Positions 46,481 through 54,497 are shown, counted from the first letter of the stretch. The stretch is DNA of 64,000 bases from Clostridia bacterium (GCA_017615475.1 JAGAAC010000005.1:34877-98876), one strand, 5' to 3'. The notes: generated by a model from the letters alone, not told the origin. Made by a program: numbers and translations.

Positions 46481-47074
46481 TGTCTGGTAAACCCGGCTCC
46501 CCAGTTCCGGGGAAACATACATGATTGCGAAGGCGTCAGCCGCGTAATAAAACAGGTAAATCGTCGTTCCGTCAGGGGCCGACCATACGCCGGATTCCCT
46601 GATCTGGTCTGTCTGGTAGTGATATGGATTCACAACATCCATCAGTGCCTTGATCTTCATCGGCTCCGCCGGGGTTTTCACCCCGTACAGGGAGCTGAGG
46701 GCTTCAGACAGATAATTGAAATCATCCGTTCCGGACATGTTCCGGAATTCATAGCTGATCATCAGCAGGCGGTTTTCCCGGAACATGAAGATCAGGTCGG
46801 CGGTAAAGCGGCTCACCGCCACTTTTTCATCTGTCCGCAGAATGGATAGGTTATCCTTGACCTGTACCGTCATTTTTGTGCTTTCAAGGGCCTGTACCTG
46901 CTGCTGATTCATCCCCCAGCGGATCCCCTCACGGAAACGAAAAGCATCCGGTGCCGGCGTCGCTGTGGGCGTGTTGAACCAGTCACCGTTGTCAGGAACC
47001 GTTTCAGCACATACGATACCCGGCAGGGCAGCGAGCATTGCAGCGGCGAGTAACACCGCAGCCAGTCTTCTCAT
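46469..47074 (-). CDS. Secreted protein of unknown function
   Basis: A 201-residue protein. A signal peptide (RRLAAVLLAAAMLAALPGIV) is cut probably after VCA. Mature residues 26-45 are Pro/Thr-rich. The remainder, with FRFREGIRWGMNQQQVQALE and FMFRENRLLMISYEF, has the look of a small alpha/beta domain that I cannot name. The Cys at the cleavage region is preceded by V, which fits a lipobox poorly. It lies 50 bp after the PlsC-like gene and may belong to that operon. Confidence 0.7.
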   Translation of the reverse strand: MRRLAAVLLAAAMLAALPGIVCAETVPDNGDWFNTPTATPAPDAFRFREGIRWGMNQQQVQALESTKMTVQVKDNLSILRTDEKVAVSRFTADLIFMFRENRLLMISYEFRNMSGTDDFNYLSEALSSLYGVKTPAEPMKIKALMDVVNPYHYQTDQIRESGVWSAPDGTTIYLFYYAADAFAIMYVSPELGSRVYQTNGL

Positions 47075-47124
47075 TGATCATCCGCCTCCCTTGCCTGAGT
47101 TCCTGAAAATATGTCCTTTAAGGA

Positions 47125-47886
47125 TTAATCCTCCCCGTCCGGATCGATTCCGGCCATCCGGAGAATCTGGTCCCTTGATTCCTTCAGAATGCGTTTCTGT
47201 TCGGAAGCGTAGCCGTTTTCGGGTTCATAGACTATCTCGTTTCCGAATGTGAATGTCCGTTCTTCCCGGTTGGCGTATACCGGCATGATCCGCATTTTTT
47301 TACCGTTTTTTTTCCACCAGGCTTCCGCCAGCATCACAAAACCGGGAGAGAATTCACTGACTCCGCCCTTCTCATACTTTCCGTCCGGGTGTTCCGGGAA
47401 AATCATCAGGTTATCCCCGTTTTCCAACGCTTCCACACTTTTGCGCAGCGTGGTCCTCAGTTTCATGGGGGAATCGCGGTATACCGGGATGGAATTGAGA
47501 CCGCACATGATATTGGCGCTGAGCCAGCCCATCAGCCACGCCAGTATTCTGCGGACAAAAACGGGCAGAAATGTCTTTTTGCTGAATGTGTTTTCATAAA
47601 GATACTGCTTCACATCCTGCCTTCGGCCCATCATTTTGTAAATCACCCAGAACCTGACGGGAACCGGAAAGCATAAAGCGCTTGCAATCGGTCCGTATAT
47701 TTCAGCATGATTCCCGAGAAAAACAATCGGATTGTCAGGGTCTGTATGCACATGATCCAGATTCACCATCTGATGGCGGTTAAAAGGCTTCAGGATACCG
47801 ATGACAATACGTGTCACCAGTTTTTCCTTCAGTCCCGCTTTTTTTTCAATCAGTGAATCATGTCTGTTCGTACGTTCCTCACTCAC
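47125..47886 (-). CDS. PlsC-like acyltransferase family protein with altered HX4D motif
   Basis: A 253-residue protein of the lysophospholipid acyltransferase fold. Block I reads FLGNHAEIYGPIAS: His60 is kept but the catalytic Asp five residues later is Gly65. Block II (SIPVYRDSPMKL), block III (MIFPEHPDGKY) and block IV (RIMPVYA) are recognisable. The family transfers acyl chains to lysophosphatidic acid; this variant may use another acid or another acceptor. It overlaps the Lgt-like gene by 4 bp (ATGA). Confidence 0.78.
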   Translation of the reverse strand: MSEERTNRHDSLIEKKAGLKEKLVTRIVIGILKPFNRHQMVNLDHVHTDPDNPIVFLGNHAEIYGPIASALCFPVPVRFWVIYKMMGRRQDVKQYLYENTFSKKTFLPVFVRRILAWLMGWLSANIMCGLNSIPVYRDSPMKLRTTLRKSVEALENGDNLMIFPEHPDGKYEKGGVSEFSPGFVMLAEAWWKKNGKKMRIMPVYANREERTFTFGNEIVYEPENGYASEQKRILKESRDQILRMAGIDPDGED

Positions 47887-48842
47887 TCTGCATCGTTTCC
47901 TTCATTGATGTTTTTCAGCAGTTTCATTCCGAGGGCAGCCGGAACGGATACAGTGATAATCATCCCGGCATAGATCAGCAGCTTGTTCCACATCGTCCGG
48001 TCAAGCGCAAACTCCAGTCCGATCACAATTCCGACCATCAGCACCAGGCTGACCACAGCACCGACAGCTAAAGCGGATCTGGGCTTTTTGCTGCGCCTGA
48101 CAGCCAGGACCACACCTGCCGCAAGCATACAGGCCGCTGCAATCTGCTGCAGACCCACAAAGGAGATGCTCAGATACCGGTCATAGCGCAGGCTTTCCGT
48201 AATGATGGATGCAGCTCCGAAAAGCATAAGGAACGCATTGGCCAGATTGCCTTTTCTTTCCTTTCTGGTCAGGCGGAGTGCCAGGACAGCAAACAGGATG
48301 ATGGCAACAGCCGCTGCCACATAATAGGTGGCCAGGCAGGGCTCATCCTCGCCTACAGCCAGGAACGTACCGTTCAGAAAAGTGCTGTCCAGCGGTCTGC
48401 TGATATCAAAATCCTCAATCCGGCTTTCGCCGATCCGCTCCGCCGCGATCATCGGCAGAAGGGAAAGGCTGACAGCGTCGAGAACAGTGCCGGTTTTCTC
48501 TTTCATCAGCAGTGCGCTGATGATTCCGCCGGCAAGGGCGCCGCCGATCAGCCCGAACATGCTCCATCCGCCTCCGTATACCTGCGGCCAGAAGAACAGC
48601 GGCGTGGTATGGCCCAGCTCCCGGTTCAGCAAGCAGAAGGCCACCCGTGCGCCTAAAAAAGCGCACAGGATTGTCAGACAGGCCGTCAGCGGCACCGTTC
48701 CCTTTTTCAGGGAAAGCATCCGGCCGGCAACAGCAAGAACAATCACCGAAAACAAAGCTCCAAGCGCTACATAAACGCCGAAAGCATACATCCGGATGCC
48801 GAACAGCTCAATAATGACTGCTTCCTCGATCAGACGATTCAT
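47883..48842 (-). CDS. Lgt-like membrane protein, probably not a standard diacylglyceryl transferase
   Basis: A 319-residue protein with about eight membrane segments. By eye it follows Lgt: FLGARVAFCLLN, GGGWSMFGLIGGALAGG, AAERIGESRIED and ITESLRYDRYLSISFVGLQQ. The Arg of the GRIGN-like block is kept, but the essential His of the GGxSxHGG block is Phe, and the Asn of GRIGN is Glu. It may be an inactive or repurposed paralogue. It lies 15 bp after the phosphodiester glycosidase-like gene and overlaps the PlsC-like gene. Confidence 0.72.
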   Translation of the reverse strand: MNRLIEEAVIIELFGIRMYAFGVYVALGALFSVIVLAVAGRMLSLKKGTVPLTACLTILCAFLGARVAFCLLNRELGHTTPLFFWPQVYGGGWSMFGLIGGALAGGIISALLMKEKTGTVLDAVSLSLLPMIAAERIGESRIEDFDISRPLDSTFLNGTFLAVGEDEPCLATYYVAAAVAIILFAVLALRLTRKERKGNLANAFLMLFGAASIITESLRYDRYLSISFVGLQQIAAACMLAAGVVLAVRRSKKPRSALAVGAVVSLVLMVGIVIGLEFALDRTMWNKLLIYAGMIITVSVPAALGMKLLKNINEGNDAE

Positions 48843-48857
48843 ACCGTCAATCCTTCC

Positions 48858-49910
48858 TCAGGGCTGTATTGTCGCGAAATAGATAATATCGCTCAGCGTG
48901 CGGTCGTCGCCGCCTGCCATGCCCTTGTAAACCTGCTGCCCGAATACCATCTCCGCACTGTTGCCGCCGTCCAGGTTGAAAGCCTGCACACAGCCCAGGT
49001 TATACATGAACTCAGCCAGTCTGCCCTGGGACATGCCGGTTTTGCCGTCCCGGTCCTTCGTCTGGACAAGGACCATCACATAGCTGAGCGGACCGGTCTG
49101 TCCGATAGCCGCCCGGGGATCGCGTCCGTTGGGATTATATCCGTAGTTTTCATCCAGCTCCAGCAGTTTACCGTCCTTCACCAGGGCCGGACCGAAGGTA
49201 AAAGCATTCACCAGCTTCCGGCCTTCCTTTTTCAGCTGGGCCGGGAATTCCTTGATTCCCTCGGATTTGATGAACAGATGGAAATCCCCCTGGTCATCAA
49301 TGATCAGGATATCTTTCAGCTTGTTTGATGAACTGCGGATTTTCTGGGTCATCCGGTATTCGAAGGTGGTCTTTTTCGGATTATCCACGTAGTTGTCACC
49401 GCTCAGGGCAATCACGGCGTTATAGTTTTTTGCCATGGCCTTCACGGTTTTTGTCCGGGTGGAACTGGGTTTGTCCGGATTGGCTACCCCCGTACGCAGC
49501 TGGGAAGGATCAGCAATCTGCACATAGGCAACGAATATCTTTGTTCCGTCTTCCATGGACTGCTCTTCCAGCTTCACGCGGATGGAGTCATCCTCATAGG
49601 TATTCTCGCTGAATGCATCTGCCTTCGGTTCCTGTCCGGGAGTAAAATCCAGCGGAAGAGCCCATTCCGGACTGACCGAGAGTTCACCCTCGATCACTTC
49701 CTCCACTTCCAGGGTATCCTCTTCGCTTTCCTCCGCTTTGGCGGTGGAAAACAGGAGTCTGCCGAAATCGATGACTTCCGTCCCGTCGTTCATCAGCTCC
49801 ATTTTGACGTCATTGAGCAGATTTGGAGAGGAGATCGTAAAAGGCAGCAGCAGTATCATCGCGGCGCACAGCAGAATCAGCAGGATTCTTACAGGCAGTT
49901 TCATCATCAT
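48858..49910 (-). CDS. Phosphodiester glycosidase family protein (NAGPA domain, DUF2233)
   Basis: A 350-residue protein. A membrane anchor at about 8-26 precedes an acidic linker, then the NAGPA domain: ALSGDNYVDNPKK, FTFGPALVKDGK, DPRAAIGQTGPLSYVMVLVQ, GMSQGRLAEFMYNLGCVQAF and NLDGGNSAEMVF. Family members remove N-acetylglucosamine from phosphodiesters; many bacterial members are cell-envelope proteins. Three ATGs in a row (49910, 49907, 49904) could start it, all after GAGGAAGAGG. It overlaps the DUF1292 gene. Confidence 0.9.
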   Translation of the reverse strand: MMMKLPVRILLILLCAAMILLLPFTISSPNLLNDVKMELMNDGTEVIDFGRLLFSTAKAEESEEDTLEVEEVIEGELSVSPEWALPLDFTPGQEPKADAFSENTYEDDSIRVKLEEQSMEDGTKIFVAYVQIADPSQLRTGVANPDKPSSTRTKTVKAMAKNYNAVIALSGDNYVDNPKKTTFEYRMTQKIRSSSNKLKDILIIDDQGDFHLFIKSEGIKEFPAQLKKEGRKLVNAFTFGPALVKDGKLLELDENYGYNPNGRDPRAAIGQTGPLSYVMVLVQTKDRDGKTGMSQGRLAEFMYNLGCVQAFNLDGGNSAEMVFGQQVYKGMAGGDDRTLSDIIYFATIQP

Positions 49911-50221
49911 TCGTCCTCTTCCTCTTCTTCAGCCATCTTGGTATTGAAAATCTCCACCAGTTTCTGGCCGAGGGCATCATCCTCCACCAGGTCAAAGCTT
50001 TCTGTTTCTTCACCGTCTTCATCGGTTTCTGCTACGATCCTGCAAACAATGCATTCCTGCTTTTCATCCTCCGGTTCCTCATCGGTCACCTCAGTCAGCA
50101 GGGCATATTCATCTCCGTTGTAGAACAGGTAATCCACCACGGCATAATTGTATTCATTGCCGTCCTCATCCTCGAAAACAATAATATCCTCTTCCATGTT
50201 GTTCATTTCGTTATCAGCCAT
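49907..50221 (-). CDS. DUF1292 domain protein
   Basis: A 104-residue acidic protein. MEEDIIVFEDEDGNEYNYAV and LFYNGDEYALLTEVTD are typical of DUF1292, a Firmicute family of unknown role. It has its own strong promoter and leads the operon with the phosphodiester glycosidase-like gene, which it overlaps by 4 bp. The C-terminus is a run of Glu. Confidence 0.9.
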   Translation of the reverse strand: MADNEMNNMEEDIIVFEDEDGNEYNYAVVDYLFYNGDEYALLTEVTDEEPEDEKQECIVCRIVAETDEDGEETESFDLVEDDALGQKLVEIFNTKMAEEEEEDE

Positions 50222-50281
50222 TGTAATTGCCTTCCTTTCATTTCGAAATCATGTTGCGGTTATTTCTGAAAACAACAAAAG

Positions 50282-50310
50282 ATTATATCCGAACGGGAAA
50301 CCTTTGACAA
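50282..50310 (-). promoter_or_regulatory. Sigma-A promoter for the DUF1292 operon
   Basis: Minus strand TTGTCA (50305-50310), a 17 bp spacer and perfect TATAAT (50282-50287), 60 bp before the ATG at 50221. Confidence 0.82.
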
Positions 50311-50336
50311 GTTGACTTTCATGCCTGCGGGCCGTA

Positions 50337-50555
50337 TCATTGAACGGCCGGATTGTCTTTTTGCTTCAGGGCATGGCGCGTTCCGTCCTGCTCCTGGATC
50401 ACAAGGCTGTCAAGCATGGCTTTCATATTTTCCCGGTATTCGGCAAGGTATTCGCGCCTGAGCGCTGCCTGCTCCTCCGTTTCCTCCGCGGTCAGTCCGC
50501 CGGCCTTTTTCTTTCTGGCCAGCTCGTTGATCCGTTCGATTTTTATCTTATCCAT
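50337..50555 (-). CDS. DUF896 domain protein (YnzC-like)
   Basis: A 72-residue protein starting MDKIKIERINELARKKKAGG, with LTAEETEEQAALRREYLAEY, the DUF896 signature. It is a small helical-hairpin family; Bacillus YnzC is its best known member, with no firm function. AGGAGGG lies upstream. It is divergent from the GNAT-like gene, with 63 bp between the start codons. Confidence 0.92.
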   Translation of the reverse strand: MDKIKIERINELARKKKAGGLTAEETEEQAALRREYLAEYRENMKAMLDSLVIQEQDGTRHALKQKDNPAVQ

Positions 50556-50618
50556 CTGTCTTTTATCCCTCCTGTCCGTTATTCAGGTCAGAAACTTATC
50601 ATTTTAAGGAGTATTGGT

Positions 50619-51074
50619 ATGGTACAGGGTAAATGGTTAGCTCCCGGTGAAGATCTCTCGCTCCTTCTTCCGGTTCGTGAGGCCGTTTTCGGCCGCGGAA
50701 CGGATGTGCGGGATGCTGAAAGCTGGAACGTTCTGGTCCTTTCGGATTCCGTTCCGGCCGCCACCGGTCGTATCTGGTGGCAGGACGGCGCCTTCTGGCT
50801 CGGCGATCTGGCTGTCCTGGAGGAATACCGCCGCAGGCATCTGGGAGATCTGGTGCTCCGGCTTCTGCTCTATAAGGCGCAAAGCCATTCTGCCCGCGAA
50901 GTCCGCCTCATCAGTCCTGCGGACCTGACCGGCTTCTTTTCCCGCCTGGGGTTACAGGAACAGCCAGGCGGTAATCCGAGGTTTATCGAAATGATGATCC
51001 CGGGCGATCAGATCGATCTGGATACCTGCAGCCGCTGTCCGAAAACAAACTGTCCGAACCGTCAGCCTGGCTGA
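50619..51074 (+). CDS. GNAT-like N-acetyltransferase with cysteine-rich tail
   Basis: A 151-residue protein. AFWLGDLAVLEEYRRRHLGD holds a GNAT-like acetyl-CoA binding site (RRxHLG, near the RxxGxG/A consensus), with the usual strand before it. The tail has Cys137, Cys140 and Cys145 (DTCSRCPKTNCPNRQPG), which could bind a metal. The ATG at 50619 follows AGGAG by 7 bases. The substrate is unknown. Its 3' end overlaps the convergent Lgt-like gene by 13 bp. Confidence 0.8.
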   Translation: MVQGKWLAPGEDLSLLLPVREAVFGRGTDVRDAESWNVLVLSDSVPAATGRIWWQDGAFWLGDLAVLEEYRRRHLGDLVLRLLLYKAQSHSAREVRLISPADLTGFFSRLGLQEQPGGNPRFIEMMIPGDQIDLDTCSRCPKTNCPNRQPG

Positions 51075-51808
51075 TCAGCGCGCTGTTTCAGTTTCCGTAC
51101 GTCTCCGCCCACGATCAGCGTCAGGATCAGTGCCAGCAAGGCACTGCCGGTCTTGACCGCAAAGTCGGCGATGCCGCTTCCTGCGGTGAGTGTTCCGGTT
51201 GCTGTAAGGAGATTGACCGCAATGCAAAGGCTGACCGCTGTCAGGTCGGCAGCCGTACGCAGTGGCATCCTGCAGATCTTTGATCTCCTGATAATCCACA
51301 CGATCAGGCAGAACAGCATGGTCACACAGGAAGTGATGTGAAAGAGGATCTGCGGTTCCAGCCTGAAATCCTCCGTCACCAGCCGGATGGCGGACCACAT
51401 GCATACCGTAATCATCAGCAGGTCTCCATTATCCGGGAACTCTTCCTTCCGCAGGATCAGCCACAGGCACAGCAGCGCAAACAGGCCGATTGCCGCCGTT
51501 GTTTCGATCCGCATCGGCCGGTAACATCCGTCTTCAGTCAGCCACCGGATCAGCGGAAGCGGATCTGTCACCTTTGCTCCCTTACCGGTTGTAATATCCT
51601 GGAATGCTTTCAGAAAAGCAAGGGCCGGAAGCAGTCCGAAGCCGATCCCGTTCATCACCTGCCCCGCGAAAACCGGCTGGCCGGTTCTTTTTTTTCTGTT
51701 CAGCAGCCACCATGTCATGAAAAGGAGCAGCACTATCACCGACAGGGTACCATATACGCCTGTCACGGTTACCGTCACGCCGGAAAACTCAAAGAGTTTT
51801 TCACTCAT
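51062..51808 (-). CDS. Second divergent Lgt-like membrane protein
   Basis: A 248-residue protein with about seven membrane segments. The segment AIRLVTEDFRLEPQILFHIT resembles the RFxxExFRxPD block of Lgt that holds an essential Arg. The front half lacks clear HGG and GRIGN motifs. It seems to be another Lgt-fold relative, more degraded than the one at 47883-48842. It overlaps the glycosyltransferase gene by 8 bp and converges with the GNAT-like gene. Confidence 0.6.
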   Translation of the reverse strand: MSEKLFEFSGVTVTVTGVYGTLSVIVLLLFMTWWLLNRKKRTGQPVFAGQVMNGIGFGLLPALAFLKAFQDITTGKGAKVTDPLPLIRWLTEDGCYRPMRIETTAAIGLFALLCLWLILRKEEFPDNGDLLMITVCMWSAIRLVTEDFRLEPQILFHITSCVTMLFCLIVWIIRRSKICRMPLRTAADLTAVSLCIAVNLLTATGTLTAGSGIADFAVKTGSALLALILTLIVGGDVRKLKQRADQPG

Positions 51809-52895
51809 GCGTCACGTCCTCCTTAAACACCCACTCTTTCTGCACGCGGAAGCTCACAAAGTACAGGGCAAAATCCGTAATCAGTTTGGCCACCGTGCTG
51901 CTCATACCGGTCTGGCCGAGAAGCCATGTGCCGCACGCGCTCAGCAGCATGATACCCGCACATACAACGATATACCGCAGGAAAGACTTCCCGGCGTCCC
52001 CTCTTCCGTTGAAAACAATATTCCGGTTGATGAGATAATTCATCGTCGCGCTGATGACGCGCGCAATCACCGTGCAGAGCAGGGTAATGGATGCGCTTTT
52101 CCTGATTTCGTTATCAAACACGATAACATTCAGCAGATTGAAAATTCCCTGGTCCACGGCAAAACAGCTCAGGCTGGATGCCATAAACTTGAAGAAGCTT
52201 CCGAATATCACCTTATAAATCCGCCAGCTGTCACGGATCGGATGGAAGTGCGTTCCTTCATTATTGTTTTCATAGATTGTCTCAATGCCCACCGGGATCA
52301 TCGGAATCCTTGCCCGGGAGCAGGCAATCAGCACCTTCATCTCGTATTCATACCGCTCGCCTTCCACATCCATCATAAAAGGAAGCTCTTCCCTGCGGAA
52401 AGCCCGCAGGCCGGTCTGGGTATCCGGCAGATACTGTCCGTACAGCAGCTGGAAGATCCGGGAGGTGATTTTGTTGCCGCTCCTGCTTTTGGGCGGAATG
52501 CAGTCCAGGTTAAAATCCCGGCTGCCGAGATACAGAGCCCTTTTCCCCTGCTTCAGTTCCTCCGCCAGGTGAAGGCAGTCCTTCACTGTATGCTGTCCGT
52601 CTGCATCCGCCGTGATAATCCCTGTAATATCCGGCAGGTTTTCCAGTATATACCGGTATCCTGTTTTCAGGGCTACGCCTTTGCCCTGATTCACCTCATG
52701 GCGAAGGATCACCGTGTCCTCCACCGCGTCAACGGAATCAAAGATGGAACGGTATGCTTCTCCCGATCCGTCATCCACCACCACGATATGGGCGAATCCG
52801 CCTTCCTTCAGTTCCCGGATATAAGCCGGAAGCCTCTCATCCGGTTCCAGCGAAGGAATCAGAATGACCGCCTGCTCCGCTGCGCGATGATTCAT
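51801..52895 (-). CDS. GT2 glycosyltransferase fused to a GtrA-like membrane domain
   Basis: A 364-residue protein from the ATG at 52895. Residues 10-220 form a DPM1-like GT2 domain (VVVDDGSGEAYRSIF, GKGVALKTGYRYI, ITADADGQHTVKD). Residues about 240-355 form a GtrA domain of four membrane helices (FMASSLSCFAVDQGIFNLLN, NYLINRNIVFNG). It likely makes or moves an undecaprenyl-phosphate sugar used to decorate the envelope (inference). The frame is open to an ATG at 52982, but that would leave a leader of about 6 bases. AAAGGA lies 11 bases before 52895. The start is uncertain. Confidence 0.82.
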   Translation of the reverse strand: MNHRAAEQAVILIPSLEPDERLPAYIRELKEGGFAHIVVVDDGSGEAYRSIFDSVDAVEDTVILRHEVNQGKGVALKTGYRYILENLPDITGIITADADGQHTVKDCLHLAEELKQGKRALYLGSRDFNLDCIPPKSRSGNKITSRIFQLLYGQYLPDTQTGLRAFRREELPFMMDVEGERYEYEMKVLIACSRARIPMIPVGIETIYENNNEGTHFHPIRDSWRIYKVIFGSFFKFMASSLSCFAVDQGIFNLLNVIVFDNEIRKSASITLLCTVIARVISATMNYLINRNIVFNGRGDAGKSFLRYIVVCAGIMLLSACGTWLLGQTGMSSTVAKLITDFALYFVSFRVQKEWVFKEDVTHE

Positions 52896-52995
52896 CTGCC
52901 TGTTCATCCTTTCACAACCGCCGGCCTGTATAACAGATGCGGTATGTCCTGAAATCGTTGTGATTATTTCTTCATTATACATTCACAACTGATTT

Positions 52996-53024
52996 ATTAT
53001 ACCCCAGTTCTGCTAAAAGCACAA
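52996..53024 (-). promoter_or_regulatory. Promoter for the GT2-GtrA gene
   Basis: Minus strand TTGTGC (53019-53024), a 17 bp spacer and perfect TATAAT (52996-53001). Its -35 is 21 bp from that of the divergent promoter. Confidence 0.72.
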
Positions 53025-53045
53025 TATATACCGCGTATCTCCGCA

Positions 53046-53074
53046 TTGACATACTATAGCTATGTAACTATAAT
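53046..53074 (+). promoter_or_regulatory. Perfect consensus sigma-A promoter for the CofE-like gene
   Basis: TTGACA (53046-53051), a 17 bp spacer and TATAAT (53069-53074). The spacer contains the palindrome ATAGCTAT. Confidence 0.9.
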
Positions 53075-53113
53075 GAATTACTGGATTCAAAACATGTTCG
53101 GAGGTGTCGATTT

Positions 53114-53860
53114 ATGGGCATCATTCCTTCCAGGAACCTGGATGATCAGCGTCGTGAAAAAGACGGGATTGTCTATTTTGACCGCGGAACCCTGACGGGG
53201 AAAAACGGCCGTCGGTATGACCGCTTTGCCATCCAGACCCATTTTGTCGAAGTGGGTGAAGATCAGGCGGAACTGGTCCGCCGGTATGTGCTGCCCCTTG
53301 CGCAGGACGGGGATGTTCTTTCCTTCGGCGCCAAGGTCATGGCCATGTGTACAAAGAATGTCAAAACCAAAGAGGAAGTCCATCCGGGCTTCTGGGCCAG
53401 GAAGCTCGCCCCCTTCGCCGGCATCAATGAAACCGGTGTGGGAATGCATGAACCCTACAAGCTTCAGCTGGTGATTGATATGTGCGGCCTGCCCCGGGTG
53501 CTCTTCGCCGCGGTTGTCAGCGCCGTAACCCGGCCTTTCGGTGTGCACGGCCTTTTCTATAAGATCTGCGGTAAGGGCGTTGCCGGAATTGACGGCTTCT
53601 ATTTCCGTTCCAGTTTTGACCGGTACAAGGAGCTTGCCCTCATCAATCCTCCGAACCCGGTGGAACTCTGCAACCGTCTCGAAAAGGGCACCGGGATTCC
53701 CGTTGTTCTGATGGACGCCAATGATATCGACCAGAACCAGCTCGGTAAATGTGATGATTTCCCGCTGACCGATGATGAGATTCAGGACGCCATGGCAGAC
53801 AATCCTTCCGGTCAGGGGGATGAACTCACGCCCCTGATTCTGATCCGGCCTCTTTCCTGA
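53114..53860 (+). CDS. Coenzyme F420:L-glutamate ligase-like (CofE-like) protein
   Basis: A 248-residue protein. GDVLSFGAKVMAMCTKN, LPRVLFAAVVSAVTRPFGVH, GLFYKICGKGVAGIDG and IPVVLMDANDIDQNQLG match the pattern of CofE-like proteins seen widely in anaerobic bacteria. True CofE adds glutamate to F420-0 using GTP. F420 is not expected in Clostridia, so another acid acceptor is more likely (inference). GGAGGTG lies before the ATG. It is first of three genes on this strand. Confidence 0.68.
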   Translation: MGIIPSRNLDDQRREKDGIVYFDRGTLTGKNGRRYDRFAIQTHFVEVGEDQAELVRRYVLPLAQDGDVLSFGAKVMAMCTKNVKTKEEVHPGFWARKLAPFAGINETGVGMHEPYKLQLVIDMCGLPRVLFAAVVSAVTRPFGVHGLFYKICGKGVAGIDGFYFRSSFDRYKELALINPPNPVELCNRLEKGTGIPVVLMDANDIDQNQLGKCDDFPLTDDEIQDAMADNPSGQGDELTPLILIRPLS

Positions 53861-53862
53861 TT

Positions 53863-54492
53863 ATGCGTCACATCCCGTCATCTGATACAGCACATGCCGG
53901 AGTGCTCCCTTTTGAGGAAGCACTCATTCCCACTGCCGCGGATTTTGACCGCGGCCGTTGGATATATGTACCCGATCACTACAGCGAATACCGGTATATT
54001 CTCGGTACCAGGGGCTCTCATCCGCTTGTCTGCATCGGGATCAACCCCTCCACTGCCATTCCGGACCGGCTTGACAACACCCTGAAATCCGCCGAACGTA
54101 TCGCCCTGCATAACGGCTATGATTCCTTTATCATGTTCAACGTTTATGCCCAGCGTGCCACCGATCCGGATGATATGGAAAAAGAGCTCAACCCCGTACT
54201 GCACAGGGAAAACATGAAGGCCTTTGACTGGCTTCTCTCTCAGTTTTCCTCGCCGCCCGATCTATGGGCCGCCTGGGGATCCATCATCGAAAAGCGTCCT
54301 TATCTTCCCGGCTGTGTACTGGATATGGCTTCTGTAGGCCGGCGTTTCGGCGCCAGGTGGTACACAGCCGGTCCGCGCAGCAAGGCAGGCCACCCGCACC
54401 ATCCTCTTTACCTGAAAAAAGATTCCCCCCTGGATCCGTTTACGGATCTGACGGATTATCTTTACTCCCTTGAAAAGGGTGTCCGGAGGTAA
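53863..54492 (+). CDS. DUF1643 domain protein
   Basis: A 209-residue protein. YRYILGTRGSHPLVCIGINP, STAIPDRLDNTLKSAERIAL, FIMFNVYAQRATDP and WAAWGSIIEKRPYL are the DUF1643 blocks. The function is unknown; members occur singly or on mobile elements. It begins 2 bp after the CofE-like stop, so the two are probably coupled. Confidence 0.88.
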   Translation: MRHIPSSDTAHAGVLPFEEALIPTAADFDRGRWIYVPDHYSEYRYILGTRGSHPLVCIGINPSTAIPDRLDNTLKSAERIALHNGYDSFIMFNVYAQRATDPDDMEKELNPVLHRENMKAFDWLLSQFSSPPDLWAAWGSIIEKRPYLPGCVLDMASVGRRFGARWYTAGPRSKAGHPHHPLYLKKDSPLDPFTDLTDYLYSLEKGVRR

Positions 54493-54497
54493 CCACC

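Noticed and set aside
53052-53068. Palindrome in the spacer of the CofE promoter as a definite operator
   Set aside because: Only 8 bases (ATAGCTAT) are symmetric in an AT-rich spacer, too little to claim a binding site.
50337-53100. Accessory region as a defence island
   Set aside because: It has no nuclease, helicase, toxin-antitoxin or integrase gene; contents fit envelope metabolism and small housekeeping families.
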